This document shows positions 52,585 to 61,569 of a DNA stretch of 64,000 nucleotides, one piece after another. Origin of the DNA: an uncultured Oscillospiraceae bacterium (GTDB lineage Bacteria; Bacillota; Clostridia; Oscillospirales; Oscillospiraceae); NCBI GenBank assembly GCA_934589065.1, contig CAKTNN010000007.1, positions 1 through 64,000 of the forward strand, written 5' to 3'. The position numbers were made by a program, and so were the translations under genes. The notes under the pieces were generated by a model that searched no databases, was not told the DNA's origin, and saw only the letters and a list, made by a program, of their open reading frames with translations. Position 1 is the first letter of the stretch. Every line of letters begins with the position of its first letter.

Positions 52585-52621
52585 AAAACAGGGGACTCCC
52601 TTTTGGGGAGTCTCCTGTTTT
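52585..52621. terminator. bidirectional terminator
   Basis: AAAACAGGGGACTCCC/GGGAGTCTCCTGTTTT with a TTTTG loop between the exporter operon and the convergent GntP gene. Confidence 0.88.
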
Positions 52622-52640
52622 GCGCATTGAGAAGAAGCGG

Positions 52641-53981
52641 TTACAGCCACAGACTGCAAATAAAGGTAGCCAGTAAGCCGCCAAGGCTCATAACCACATT
52701 GCTGATGGACAGCGTCTTCAGGCCGGTCTTCATATCGTAGCCCATGCAGTTGGTGTACACCCAGAAATAGCTGTCGTTTACATGGCAGCACAGCCGTGCA
52801 CCTGCGCCGGAGGCCAGGAAGATCAGGATGGGATCCAGGCCGAGGCTGGAAGCGATGGGGGCGCACAGCGTTGCGGCAGTGGTAACCGCCACGGTGCCGG
52901 AGCCCTGGACAACCTTCAGCAGGCCGGAAATCACAAAGGGAATGAGGATGAAGGGCAGACCGGTATTCAAAACCATCTGTGCCAGGCTGTCACCGGCACC
53001 GGATTCCTTCAGAACCTGACCCAGTGCGCCGCCGGCAGCAGTGATAAACACAATGGGGCCGGCATCCTTCAGCGTCTTATCCATGATATCGATAATGGCC
53101 TTTCCGCCCAGGCGCTTGCCCAGAGTGACGATTGCCAGCATAGCACCGATTGCCAGAGCAATATTGGAGTCGCCGATAAAGGAAACCACGCTGAGAACGG
53201 GAGAGCCCTCCGGCAGAACCATGGAGCAGGTGGTGTTCAGCAGAATCAGACAAATGGGAACCAGCAGCGGCAGCAGACTTGCCAGAGAACCGGGCAGATC
53301 CTTATCATCATCAATGCTGACGGTGGCCTCGTCCTCCTGCTGGGCGGCATCGTCCCGGAAGGTATAGAAGCGATCTGGCTTGTTGCGGAAATAGAGCTCA
53401 GCAAACAGCCATCCGGCGAGGGTCATGAAAATGGCGGCAAACATACCGTAGAGGATGGCTCTGCCGATATCGATGCCCAGCAGACCGGCGGCAGCCAGAG
53501 GGCCGGGCGTAGGGGGAACATAAACGTGGGTAGCAAGCAATCCGGCAGAGAGGCTCACTGCCAGGATTGCCAGAGGAATGCGGGTCTTTTTATGGATTGC
53601 CTTAACCAGCGGGGTCAGGATAACAAAGGCAGCATCGGAAAACACGGGGATAGAAACAATGTAGCCGGTAATTGCCATTGCCAGGCCCGCATGCTTCTGT
53701 CCGACCAGACGAACCGTATCATAGGCCATCCGGTTGGTGCCCTTGGCAGCATCCAGGTAGTTGCCAAGCATGATGCCGAAGATAATGACAATACCAATGC
53801 TTTTCACCGTGCCGGAGAAGCCCTTGGTAATGGCGGCAACGGTGGCAGAGCCGCCCATGCCGCTGAGCAGGCCCATAACCAGAGCGGTTGCCAGCAGGGA
53901 GATGAACGCATTTGCTTTTACTTTGATGCACAGGATCAGAAGGACTGCCATTCCGATCACAAAAATAAGCTCCATTGGCAT
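52641..53981 (-). CDS. GntP-family permease
   Basis: A 446-residue symporter-type membrane protein with about 12-13 hydrophobic segments and the GntP blocks GYIVSIPVFSDAAFVILTPL and HVYVPPTPGPLAAAGLLG. GntP carriers take up gluconate or related hydroxy acids with protons. It lies 26 bases after the dehydratase small subunit gene, so the transported compound is likely the dehydratase substrate, probably a hydroxy-dicarboxylate or sugar acid. Confidence 0.9.
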   Translation of the reverse strand: MPMELIFVIGMAVLLILCIKVKANAFISLLATALVMGLLSGMGGSATVAAITKGFSGTVKSIGIVIIFGIMLGNYLDAAKGTNRMAYDTVRLVGQKHAGLAMAITGYIVSIPVFSDAAFVILTPLVKAIHKKTRIPLAILAVSLSAGLLATHVYVPPTPGPLAAAGLLGIDIGRAILYGMFAAIFMTLAGWLFAELYFRNKPDRFYTFRDDAAQQEDEATVSIDDDKDLPGSLASLLPLLVPICLILLNTTCSMVLPEGSPVLSVVSFIGDSNIALAIGAMLAIVTLGKRLGGKAIIDIMDKTLKDAGPIVFITAAGGALGQVLKESGAGDSLAQMVLNTGLPFILIPFVISGLLKVVQGSGTVAVTTAATLCAPIASSLGLDPILIFLASGAGARLCCHVNDSYFWVYTNCMGYDMKTGLKTLSISNVVMSLGGLLATFICSLWL

Positions 53982-54007
53982 TTTGTTTTCCTCCTATTTC
54001 TTTCTAT

Positions 54008-54511
54008 TTACTTTTTTCCAAAGCGGGCACGCATCAGGGGTTTGATGCCGCCGGCTTCCAGAATTTTCATGGCTTGCTCCCCCAGCTGATCGCAGGGGTA
54101 AACCGCTCCCGTCTCTTCAACCGTTACAGTACCCCGAACATAGTCCAAAGTCAAGGTCTGTCCCGGCTGTACCTTCTTGCTGATGCCCTTGCAGATCACC
54201 GGCACAAGGCCCAGGTTCACGGCGTTGCGGAAAAAGATTCTGGCAAAGGAATCTGCAATGACAGCCTTTGCTCCCATGTTGAGCAGTGCAATGGGTGCAT
54301 GCTCCCGGCTGGAGCCGCAGCCAAAGTTTCGGCCTGCCACTACGATCCCCCCCTGGGGGAAGGTGGAGGCAATGCTTTCATCCACGCCGCACAGGCAGTG
54401 GCTTCCGATTTCTTTGGGATCTGTCAGAGCCAGATAGCAGCCGGGGTAAATCTGATCCGTATCGATGTTATCCCCAACAACGATGATCTTGCCGGTAATT
54501 TTGCTGTTCAT
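54008..54511 (-). CDS. aconitase-type dehydratase small subunit (LeuD-like)
   Basis: A 167-residue swivel domain of the 3-isopropylmalate/2-methylmalate dehydratase group, with GDNIDTDQIYPG, the substrate-contact motif NFGCGSSREHAP and DSFARIFFRNAVNLG. It pairs with the large subunit encoded 18 bases upstream. Biosynthetic LeuD is similar in size, but no leuA or leuB is nearby and a GntP permease follows, so a catabolic hydratase for an imported hydroxy acid is more likely. Confidence 0.88.
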   Translation of the reverse strand: MNSKITGKIIVVGDNIDTDQIYPGCYLALTDPKEIGSHCLCGVDESIASTFPQGGIVVAGRNFGCGSSREHAPIALLNMGAKAVIADSFARIFFRNAVNLGLVPVICKGISKKVQPGQTLTLDYVRGTVTVEETGAVYPCDQLGEQAMKILEAGGIKPLMRARFGKK

Positions 54512-54529
54512 AACCGGTATCCTCCTTTC

Positions 54530-55789
54530 TTACAGATATTCTCTGGGGTCAGTGATGTAACCATTGACCATACTGGCTGCCACGGTTGCAGGGCTTGCCA
54601 GGTACAGTTTTGCTTCGGTAGAGCCCATGCGTCCGGGGAAATTCCGGTTGGTACTGGTAATGCAGGTTTCGCCGGGGGCAATGCAGCCCTCGTGAGCACC
54701 CAGGCAAGCACCGCAGCCCGGGGTTGTGATGGTGGCGCCGGCGTGCATCATATCCTGAATGTAACCCTTTTCCAGGCATTCCTGCATCACCTCGGCAGAA
54801 GCCGGAACAACCACCAGGCGGGTATACGCCGGAATGTGCCGGCCCTTCAGGATCTTTGCCGCAATGGCAATGTCCTCCGTGCGTCCGCCAGTGCAGCTGC
54901 CAATATATCCCTGGTCCAGCTTCACCTTGCCCTGGGCTACCACCTGAGACAAGGGATGGACATTTTCTACGCTGCTGGGGCAAGCCAAATTGGGCTCGAT
55001 TGCGGAAACATCAAAAACATAGCTTTCCTCATACTGGAAATCAGGATCGGTGTACTGCACCTCAAAGGGCCGGACAGCCCGGGCCTTTACATAATCCAGC
55101 ACCTCTTGATTTGGCTGCATATAGGCGGTCTTTGCGCCCATTTCCACCGCCATATTGCAGATTGTCATCCGACCGGGTACGCCCAGCTGCCCGACATAGC
55201 TGCCGGTGAAATCAATCGCCTTATACACGGCGCCGTCGGCCCGGATTTTGCCCAACACTTCCAGAATCACATCCTTGGGGTAAACACCCTTTTGGGGCTG
55301 GCCCTCCAGACGAACCTCAATGATTTCCGGAACCCGGAACCACAGTTCGCCGGTCATCAGAATGGTCGCCATATCCGTTGCACCGCATCCGGTTCCCATG
55401 GCGCCGAATGCACCGTGGGTCGTAGTGTGGCTGTCGGTAGCAACCACAATCATTCCGGGGTAGATAACGCCCGCCTCCGGCATGACCTGGTGGCATACGC
55501 CACAGTTGGTATCAAAGTGGAAACGCAGGTTGTTTTTCTGAGCAAACTCCCGCATTTCCTTGTGGTTGGATGCGCTTTTTACATCCGGGCAGGGGGCATA
55601 GTGGTCAAATACAAAGGCCGCCCGCTCTCTGTCCCACACTTTTTCGCCGCCCATCTCGTAGAAGGAATAGACGGTTTGCAGATACAGATCATTGATCTCC
55701 GCAAAATCCACCTTTGCTGTCACGATCTCGCCGGTGTGCACCACAGATTTCCCGCTGTTCTTTGCCAGTATTTTTTCAATCGCGTGCAT
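54530..55789 (-). CDS. aconitase-type dehydratase large subunit (LeuC-like)
   Basis: A 419-residue 4Fe-4S hydro-lyase subunit. Cluster cysteines are visible in YIGSCTGGR (first) and TTPGCGACLGAHEGC (pair), with the DSHTTTHGAFGAMGTG block. The compact length is that of the archaeal/clostridial two-subunit group that includes isopropylmalate isomerase, homoaconitase, 2-methylmalate and 2,3-dimethylmalate dehydratases. It is the first gene of the leuCD-gntP unit and is transcribed away from a GntR/FCD regulator. GGAGG precedes the ATG. Confidence 0.9.
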   Translation of the reverse strand: MHAIEKILAKNSGKSVVHTGEIVTAKVDFAEINDLYLQTVYSFYEMGGEKVWDRERAAFVFDHYAPCPDVKSASNHKEMREFAQKNNLRFHFDTNCGVCHQVMPEAGVIYPGMIVVATDSHTTTHGAFGAMGTGCGATDMATILMTGELWFRVPEIIEVRLEGQPQKGVYPKDVILEVLGKIRADGAVYKAIDFTGSYVGQLGVPGRMTICNMAVEMGAKTAYMQPNQEVLDYVKARAVRPFEVQYTDPDFQYEESYVFDVSAIEPNLACPSSVENVHPLSQVVAQGKVKLDQGYIGSCTGGRTEDIAIAAKILKGRHIPAYTRLVVVPASAEVMQECLEKGYIQDMMHAGATITTPGCGACLGAHEGCIAPGETCITSTNRNFPGRMGSTEAKLYLASPATVAASMVNGYITDPREYL

Positions 55790-55810
55790 AGAAAGTCCTC
55801 CGTTTGTATT

Positions 55811-55828
55811 TTGAATATCGTATACAAT
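55811..55828 (-). promoter_or_regulatory. operator candidate, proximal arm
   Basis: TTGAATATCGTATACAAT is an exact inverted copy of the distal arm at 55889-55906. Its centre TCGTATACA resembles GntR/FCD operator palindromes (TTGTATACAA type). It lies only 22 bases before the dehydratase ATG, so a bound repressor could block elongation or translation initiation. Confidence 0.65.
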
Positions 55829-55840
55829 GTTAGCCCTTTA

Positions 55841-55883
55841 AAACGAAGGACAATCTCGCTTCTCTAAAATCCGCCCTTCGTTT
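55841..55883. repeat. inner inverted repeat between the operator arms
   Basis: AAACGAAGG (55841-55849) and CCTTCGTTT (55875-55883) form a second, nested inverted repeat inside the outer 18-bp arms. The nested arrangement can fold as one stem in the dehydratase leader, or mark a small inserted palindromic element. Confidence 0.6.
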
Positions 55884-55888
55884 CGTAT

Positions 55889-55906
55889 ATTGTATACGAT
55901 ATTCAA
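55889..55906. promoter_or_regulatory. operator candidate, distal arm
   Basis: ATTGTATACGATATTCAA, the exact reverse complement of 55811-55828. On the minus strand it overlaps the position expected for the -10 region of the dehydratase operon promoter, as for a repressor site. The two arms are 60 bases apart. Confidence 0.65.
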
Positions 55907-55993
55907 TTTGTGAATTAACTGTAACACAAGATTTTTCAAATTGCAAGAGGGAATCTGGAATTCTACGTTTTCCCCATATTACGCAACCTATTT

Positions 55994-56001
55994 TTGTATA
56001 C
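55994..56001 (+). promoter_or_regulatory. third TTGTATAC site upstream of the GntR gene
   Basis: TTGTATAC repeats the core of the two inverted arms and lies 24 bases before the -35 box of the regulator promoter, suggesting autoregulation by the same protein. Confidence 0.4.
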
Positions 56002-56025
56002 TTTGTCTCTAAACCACCTTTTTGT

Positions 56026-56054
56026 TTGACACACAGGCATTCGGATGGTATGAT
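56026..56054 (+). promoter_or_regulatory. promoter of the GntR regulator
   Basis: TTGACA and TATGAT with a 17-base spacer, 27 bases before the ATG. Confidence 0.75.
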
Positions 56055-56081
56055 AAGAAAAGTTAGAAAGGGGTAAACTGT

Positions 56082-56726
56082 ATGGAAAGCCTAAAAAAAG
56101 CCATCCCCGCGCGGGTGCAAATTGCAGCAATTATGAGAAAAGCGCTTTTCTCAGGAGAATACAAAAGCGGGGACGAATTAAGCCTGACGGAGGTTGCCCA
56201 GCAGCTTGGGGTCAGCCGCACCCCTGTACGAGAGGCATTCCAAACTCTGGAAAGTGAAGGTCTCATCGAACTGCGCATGAACAAGGGGGCCATCGTCTGC
56301 CCCATTGACGAAAAATTCATCACCGACCATTACGAAACCCGGGAACTTCTGGAATCCGAAGCCGCCCGCCGGGCCGCCCTGCGGGGTATGGAGGATGCCG
56401 AAGGACTGCTGGCAAAGCTGGAAGCTCTGCAAAAGAATATGGAGGGTATTTCCGCTTCTGAATATGAAGAACTGAATCTGGCTGTGCACTCCGCCATCTG
56501 GATCGCCTCCCAAAACGAGCGCATGTACAAGCTGCTTTACAGCCTGTGGAACGGGCCCAGCATCAGCATTTATTCCCCCAAGCAGCAGCACTATCAAAAG
56601 TCCACCCAGGAACACATTGCCATCCTCCGGGCTATTTCCGCCGGAGATGGGGAAACGGCAAAGAAGGTCATGTCCGACCATATCCGCCGCAGCCTGACCA
56701 ACACACTGAAAAATATCACCGCCTGA
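56082..56726 (+). CDS. GntR-family regulator with FCD domain
   Basis: A 214-residue regulator. Residues about 12-75 are the GntR winged helix (SLTEVAQQLGVSRTPVREAF, TLESEGLIELR). About 85-210 is the all-helical FCD domain with the expected Asp/His ligand pattern (YETRELLESEAAR, LNLAVHSAIW, EHIAILRAISAGDGETA). FCD proteins bind organic acids. It is divergent from the dehydratase-GntP unit, with TGTATAC sites between them, so it most likely represses that unit until the imported acid is present. Confidence 0.93.
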   Translation: MESLKKAIPARVQIAAIMRKALFSGEYKSGDELSLTEVAQQLGVSRTPVREAFQTLESEGLIELRMNKGAIVCPIDEKFITDHYETRELLESEAARRAALRGMEDAEGLLAKLEALQKNMEGISASEYEELNLAVHSAIWIASQNERMYKLLYSLWNGPSISIYSPKQQHYQKSTQEHIAILRAISAGDGETAKKVMSDHIRRSLTNTLKNITA

Positions 56727-56727
56727 C

Positions 56728-56779
56728 AAAAAGCTGTTTTGGAGTTCCTCGACATGAACCCCAAAACAGCTTCTTTTTG
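56728..56779 (+). terminator. terminator of the GntR gene
   Basis: AAAAAGCTGTTTTGG and its complement CCAAAACAGCTTCTTTTT with an inner GTTC/GAAC pair. Confidence 0.82.
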
Positions 56780-56873
56780 TGCTTTCCCGGAGCTCTGTGC
56801 CTTGATTTATAGATAGAAATGTGATATGCTCTAGTGAAATCAGAAGTTTTTCATTGTAAGGAGTTAAGTGTTC

Positions 56874-58907
56874 ATGTCCCTTTTGAAAAAGATAAAATCC
56901 CTTATTGGGGCAGTTCCCATTCCGAATTGGCTCTTCGCAGGGGCTATGGCAGTATACAGTGAAATTCTACTGCATCTTTGGGTCAACCAGACCCTGCGCT
57001 TTCCCCGGCTTTTGGCTGTGGCTGCCTTCGGTCTGGGGCTTGGGGGAATCCTGAGCTTTATAACCAGCTTCTTTGGGCGCCGCGCCTGGGGCAAATGGGT
57101 CACGGTTCTGCTGACCTTCCTTTTGGGCGTATTTTATCTGGCGGAGTATTTCTGCCAGGATGCTTACAAAGTCTTTATGTCCCTGGGAATGATTCTGGGG
57201 GGTGCAAAGGGCGTTGCCACGGATTTCACCGGCGTGGCTCTGGGGGTCATCCTGGGAGGAATCGGGAAGGTTCTTGCCATTATGCTCCCCATTGTGCTTT
57301 TTGCCCTGTTCGCCGGAAAGCCCAAGGCGCTTCCCATCAAGCAGCGGCTGTGCCTTGCCGGATGCGCTGCGCTGTTCTACATTCTGGGACTGTGCATCGT
57401 TAACGTTGCCGGAATAGATGCCGCCAAGCTTTCCGAATCCTACAATTTCGATACCTCTGTCCGGATTTTCGGCCTCAACATGGGTGTTGCTCTGGATGCC
57501 ATTCATGGCGGCAGTGCCCAGGAGGAAAGCCTGGACTTTGATATCCCCGCGCCGCCCACTACCCAGCCTACGGAGGAGGCCGCCGCAGAGCCCGCCGAAA
57601 GCCAGCCGGAGGAAGAAGCCGTGGAATATGGCTGCCACACCATGGAGGCTCTGGACTTTGCCGCTCTGGCAGAGAGCACGCCCAATTCCGGCGTCGGCGT
57701 TATCCACCGTTATGTAAACTCTCTGACCCCGGCAAAGGAAAACCAATACACCGGACTGTTTAAGGGCAAAAATTTGATTCTCATCACCGCCGAGGCCTTT
57801 ACCAAGCAGGTGATCGACCCGGAGCTCACCCCCACCCTTTACCGCATGGCAACCAAGGGCATCCATTTTACCGACTACTATCAGCCCGCCTGGGGCGGCA
57901 GCACCACCACGGGAGAATTTTCCAACGTGGTGGGCATGATCCCCTCCACCGGAGGTATGTGCATGAACCAGGCGGTGCAGCAGGATCTGTTCCTGACCAT
58001 GGGCCACCAGCTGCAAAAGCTGGGCTATTTCTCCGCTGCCTACCATAACCACACTGCCAACTTCTACGACCGGAACAAAACCCACACCCACCTGGGCTAC
58101 GACCACTTCTATGCCCGGTACGGCGGCCTGGAGGGCATCACCCCGGTGTGGCCCGAAAGCGACCTGGAAATGATCGATATCACCGTCCCCCAATACATCA
58201 ATCAGCAGCCCTTCAGCATCTACTACATGACGGTATCCGGTCACTGCGGCTACAGTCTGAAGGAAAATACCCAGAGCCGGAAGAACTATGATCTGGTAGC
58301 CGACCTTGACTGTGCAGAGGCCGTCAAGTGCTACCTTGCCTCTCAGCTGGAGCTGGAAAAGGCCATGACCTCCCTGATTGCCCAGCTGGAGGAAGCCGGG
58401 ATTGCCGATGATACGGTGATCGTCATCAGCCCGGACCACTACCCCTACGGCCTGGAGCGGAGCACCACCTGGAAAAACACCCAGGACTATATCAACGAGC
58501 TCTACGGCGTGGACAAAATGGATAAATTCACCCGGGACAACAACGCCTTGATTATCTGGAGCGGCTGCCTGGAAGACAAGCATCTGGAAATCAACGAGCC
58601 GGTATACAGCCTGGATATCCTCCCTACCCTGTCAAATCTCTTTGGCGTGGAGTATGATTCCCGCCTGCTGGTGGGCCGGGACGTATTCTCCGAGGAAATT
58701 CCTCTGGTTCTCTGGCCCGACTATAGCTGGCGGACGGACAAGGGAACCTACGATGCCTCCAACATGGTATTCACCCCCGCCGAAGGCCAGGAAGTCAGTG
58801 ATGATTATATAAACTATGTATCCACCCTGGTGCACAATAAATTCAAGTTCTGCTCCAGCGTACAGTCAAGCTACTATTTCAACACCCTCTCGAAGCTGAT
58901 GAAGTAG
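56874..58907 (+). CDS. LTA-synthase-family sulfatase-like membrane protein
   Basis: A 677-residue protein with five N-terminal membrane segments (about 15-185), an acidic Pro/Glu linker (about 225-250) and an extracytoplasmic alkaline-phosphatase-fold domain. Metal and nucleophile regions fit LtaS: LITAEAF (Glu), GGSTTTGEFSNVVGM (Thr nucleophile) and ISPDHYPYG (Asp-His). Such enzymes transfer phosphoglycerol from phosphatidylglycerol to lipoteichoic acid or other glycans. The ATG at 56874 is 10 bases after AAGGAG; a GTG two codons upstream is possible. It forms a single-gene unit with a strong terminator. Confidence 0.88.
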   Translation: MSLLKKIKSLIGAVPIPNWLFAGAMAVYSEILLHLWVNQTLRFPRLLAVAAFGLGLGGILSFITSFFGRRAWGKWVTVLLTFLLGVFYLAEYFCQDAYKVFMSLGMILGGAKGVATDFTGVALGVILGGIGKVLAIMLPIVLFALFAGKPKALPIKQRLCLAGCAALFYILGLCIVNVAGIDAAKLSESYNFDTSVRIFGLNMGVALDAIHGGSAQEESLDFDIPAPPTTQPTEEAAAEPAESQPEEEAVEYGCHTMEALDFAALAESTPNSGVGVIHRYVNSLTPAKENQYTGLFKGKNLILITAEAFTKQVIDPELTPTLYRMATKGIHFTDYYQPAWGGSTTTGEFSNVVGMIPSTGGMCMNQAVQQDLFLTMGHQLQKLGYFSAAYHNHTANFYDRNKTHTHLGYDHFYARYGGLEGITPVWPESDLEMIDITVPQYINQQPFSIYYMTVSGHCGYSLKENTQSRKNYDLVADLDCAEAVKCYLASQLELEKAMTSLIAQLEEAGIADDTVIVISPDHYPYGLERSTTWKNTQDYINELYGVDKMDKFTRDNNALIIWSGCLEDKHLEINEPVYSLDILPTLSNLFGVEYDSRLLVGRDVFSEEIPLVLWPDYSWRTDKGTYDASNMVFTPAEGQEVSDDYINYVSTLVHNKFKFCSSVQSSYYFNTLSKLMK

Positions 58908-58913
58908 GAAAAG

Positions 58914-58960
58914 AAGCCGTCATTCCGAACCATGCCGGTTCGGAATGACGGCTTTGTTTT
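58914..58960. terminator. bidirectional terminator
   Basis: An 18-bp perfect stem AAGCCGTCATTCCGAACC/GGTTCGGAATGACGGCTT with a short loop and TGTTTT, between convergent genes. Confidence 0.88.
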
Positions 58961-58984
58961 CCCAGAGAAAGCTCCTTTGCACGT

Positions 58985-60139
58985 TCACATCAGCCCCAGC
59001 TGGTGCTTCCAGGAAAGAATCCGGTACACCGCATCGTTGACGGTTTCTTCCGAAATTTCCCCTGCCGAAACTGCCTCACAAATGGCAGTTATCTGCGCCT
59101 CATACTCGGTGCTGCACAGCATGCTCACCCCTGCCTTTACCGCCATCACTGCGGTCTGGGCGGGGGTGTAGCTTTTCAGTGCCCCCATTGCCAGATCATC
59201 GGTAATGATCACCCCGGAAAAGCCCATGTTTTCCCGCAAATAGGCCATCACATTGGGAGAAAGGGAGGCCGGATTCTGATCATCCAGCGCCGTAACAATG
59301 TTGTGGCTGACCAGCACCGCCCCAAGCCCCGTTTGAATTCCAGCAGCAAAGGGCTTTAAATCCCAGCCTTCCAGTTGGGAAAGGGAGCGGGTATCCGTAA
59401 TTACATCCACATGGGTATCCCCGTTTTCCCCGTAGCCGGGGAAATGCTTCATCACCCCGCCCACGCCGTACTCTGCCATCCGCTGCAAACTTTGGGCCAC
59501 AAACTGTCCCGTGGTCTCCGGGTCTTCTCCCAGGGAGCGGCTGTAGAGGAAGGAATTTACGTCAAGGGCAATATCGCAGACGGGGGCCAAATTGACATTG
59601 ATTCCCAGGGAACCCAAAAGGTAGGCCTTTTCCGATTCCAGGCTCAGCACCAGGGGCATCCCTCCTTGGCTATAGAGGCTTCTGGGGGACGGGAAGGGCT
59701 CCGGGCGGAAGGCCGGACGGCTGCTGACTCTCGTTACCGTACCGCCCTCCTCGTCCACGGCAAGGAGCATGGGGATCTTGCTGGCGGCCTGGTAGTTCCG
59801 GAGGGTCTGCCGGAGGGTATCCGGTGTCTGGTTTTCAAAATCCCGTCCAAAGAGCACAAAGCCCCCCAGGTGATGGGCTTCAATCGCTTCCAGCGCCGTG
59901 CCGTCCGGGCAGCGGGCCAGGATCATCTGCCCGATTTTTTCCTCCAAGGTCATCCTGTCAAGGCACTCCTGCAAAGGGTCTGGCGCTTCCGTAACCGGCT
60001 GGGTAACGGCTTCCGTCCCAGTCTCGGTGACAGCCTCAGCGGCGGTTTCCGTCGCCGCTGTAGCGGCATCCCCCGGCTCTGCCCTGTTCCCGCAGCCGGC
60101 GAGCAGCAGCGCCAAAAGGAAAACAAGGAATCTTTTCAT
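58985..60139 (-). CDS. GH3 beta-N-acetylhexosaminidase-like lipoprotein
   Basis: A 384-residue NagZ-type glycosidase, exported: the start at 60139 gives MKRFLVFLLALLLAGCGN, a lipobox LAGC with Cys 16, then a Thr/Glu-rich linker. Catalytic elements are KHFPGYGE with GDTHVD (acid/base His region) and the nucleophile Asp in VIITDDLAMGAL. It removes N-acetylglucosamine from muropeptides or chitooligomers at the cell surface. The ATG overlaps the MATE gene stop by 4 bases; the longer frame upstream lies inside that gene and is not used. Confidence 0.9.
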   Translation of the reverse strand: MKRFLVFLLALLLAGCGNRAEPGDAATAATETAAEAVTETGTEAVTQPVTEAPDPLQECLDRMTLEEKIGQMILARCPDGTALEAIEAHHLGGFVLFGRDFENQTPDTLRQTLRNYQAASKIPMLLAVDEEGGTVTRVSSRPAFRPEPFPSPRSLYSQGGMPLVLSLESEKAYLLGSLGINVNLAPVCDIALDVNSFLYSRSLGEDPETTGQFVAQSLQRMAEYGVGGVMKHFPGYGENGDTHVDVITDTRSLSQLEGWDLKPFAAGIQTGLGAVLVSHNIVTALDDQNPASLSPNVMAYLRENMGFSGVIITDDLAMGALKSYTPAQTAVMAVKAGVSMLCSTEYEAQITAICEAVSAGEISEETVNDAVYRILSWKHQLGLM

Positions 60140-61491
60140 ACTTTTTCCCCAATCCGGCTTTTCAGCCAATCCATTCGCAGATATACAACGGTAAATACGG
60201 TTGCTGCCAGCACCCAGGTCATGGGATAGCACAGGCAGAGCATAAACAGGGTATGGTGGGCCCGAACTGCCGTGGCAAGCCACACCACCCGCACCACACA
60301 GACGCACAGGCAGGTGATGAGTGTCGGCTTAACGGAATCCCCCACACCCCGGAGCGTTCCGGCGAAGATTTCCACCGGCATAAACACCGCCTCAAAGGGC
60401 ACGATGATGGACATCATGTATGCGCCGCTGTCGATCACTCCGGGATCGGCGGTATAAATGCCCAGAATGAATCTGCGGAAAAGAAGCATCAGCAGGCTAA
60501 GTGTGCCCACCGTGCCAATGCTCATCCCCAGGCACACCCGCACGCTTTGCCGAACCCGGTCATAGCGCTGGGCGCCGAAATTCTGCCCCACAAAGGTGGT
60601 GATTGCCACGCCAAAGGCGCCGGACACCATCCACACCAGGGCATCGGTCTTTCCGTAGGCCGTCCAGGCAGCCATCACCACCGGGCCAAAGGAATTGATG
60701 CCGGACTGAATCAGGGTATTGGACAGGTCAAAGGTCACAAATTGCAGCCCTGCGGGGATGCCAATATAGAGGATCCGTTTTAAAAGCTTCCCGTCCAGGT
60801 GGAGTCTGCTCAGAACCAGGGGATATTCCTTTTCCCTTAGAAGAATCCAGAGGAGAATCAGAGCGCTGATCACCTGGGAGAGCACCGTAGCCAGCGCCGC
60901 ACCGGCAACGCCCATGCCCAGCACCACCACCAGGAGAATATCCATTACAATGTTCACAAGGCACGCGGCTATCAGAGAATACACCGGGCGTCTGGAATCC
61001 CCCATGGCCCGGAGGATTCCCGCCTCCATATTATAAACCACCGAAGCCAGCGCCCCGGCAAAATAGATGCGGATATATTCCGCAGACATGGGCAGGCACT
61101 CCTCCGGGGTTTTCATCCACACAAGGATTCCGGGCCCCAGCAGGCACCCCACCGCCGTCACCAGCAATCCCAGCATCAGAGAAAGGGCAAAGCCGGTATG
61201 CAGGGCATTATCCACCCCTTTTCGGTCATTTGCCCCAAAGAACTGGGCAAGAATCACCGTTGCACCGGAGCTCAGGCCGGTGAAAAAGCCGTTGATCATG
61301 CTGACAAGAGGCCCGGTGGTGCCCACCGCCGCCAGAGCCTGTGTGCTGACAAAGCGTCCCACAATGATGGTATCTACCGTATTGTACATCTGCTGAAAAA
61401 AAGTACCCAGCAGAATTGGGAAGAAGAACCTGAGAATCTGTTTCCAGATAACCCCTTCCGTGATCTGCCGGGATGCGCTTCCCGTTTCCAT
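60136..61491 (-). CDS. MATE-family efflux transporter
   Basis: A 451-residue multidrug/cation antiporter with 12 membrane segments in two halves, beginning FFFPILLGTFFQQMYNTVDTI, the NorM/DinF-type entry motif. The ATG at 61491 has GGGAGG upstream; 17 codons of open frame before it lack a site. Substrate and coupling ion are unknown. It is co-translated with the NagZ-like lipoprotein gene. Confidence 0.92.
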   Translation of the reverse strand: METGSASRQITEGVIWKQILRFFFPILLGTFFQQMYNTVDTIIVGRFVSTQALAAVGTTGPLVSMINGFFTGLSSGATVILAQFFGANDRKGVDNALHTGFALSLMLGLLVTAVGCLLGPGILVWMKTPEECLPMSAEYIRIYFAGALASVVYNMEAGILRAMGDSRRPVYSLIAACLVNIVMDILLVVVLGMGVAGAALATVLSQVISALILLWILLREKEYPLVLSRLHLDGKLLKRILYIGIPAGLQFVTFDLSNTLIQSGINSFGPVVMAAWTAYGKTDALVWMVSGAFGVAITTFVGQNFGAQRYDRVRQSVRVCLGMSIGTVGTLSLLMLLFRRFILGIYTADPGVIDSGAYMMSIIVPFEAVFMPVEIFAGTLRGVGDSVKPTLITCLCVCVVRVVWLATAVRAHHTLFMLCLCYPMTWVLAATVFTVVYLRMDWLKSRIGEKV

Positions 61492-61569
61492 AGTCGGCCT
61501 CCCATATTTCCCCGGATTTCTACCCCGCATTCTAGCACACAACCGCGGGCTTGTCTATGGGGAAATGAT

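Noticed and set aside
54008-55789. Leucine biosynthesis operon
   Set aside because: Only LeuCD-like subunits are present, followed by a GntP permease and controlled by a GntR/FCD regulator; leuA and leuB are absent.
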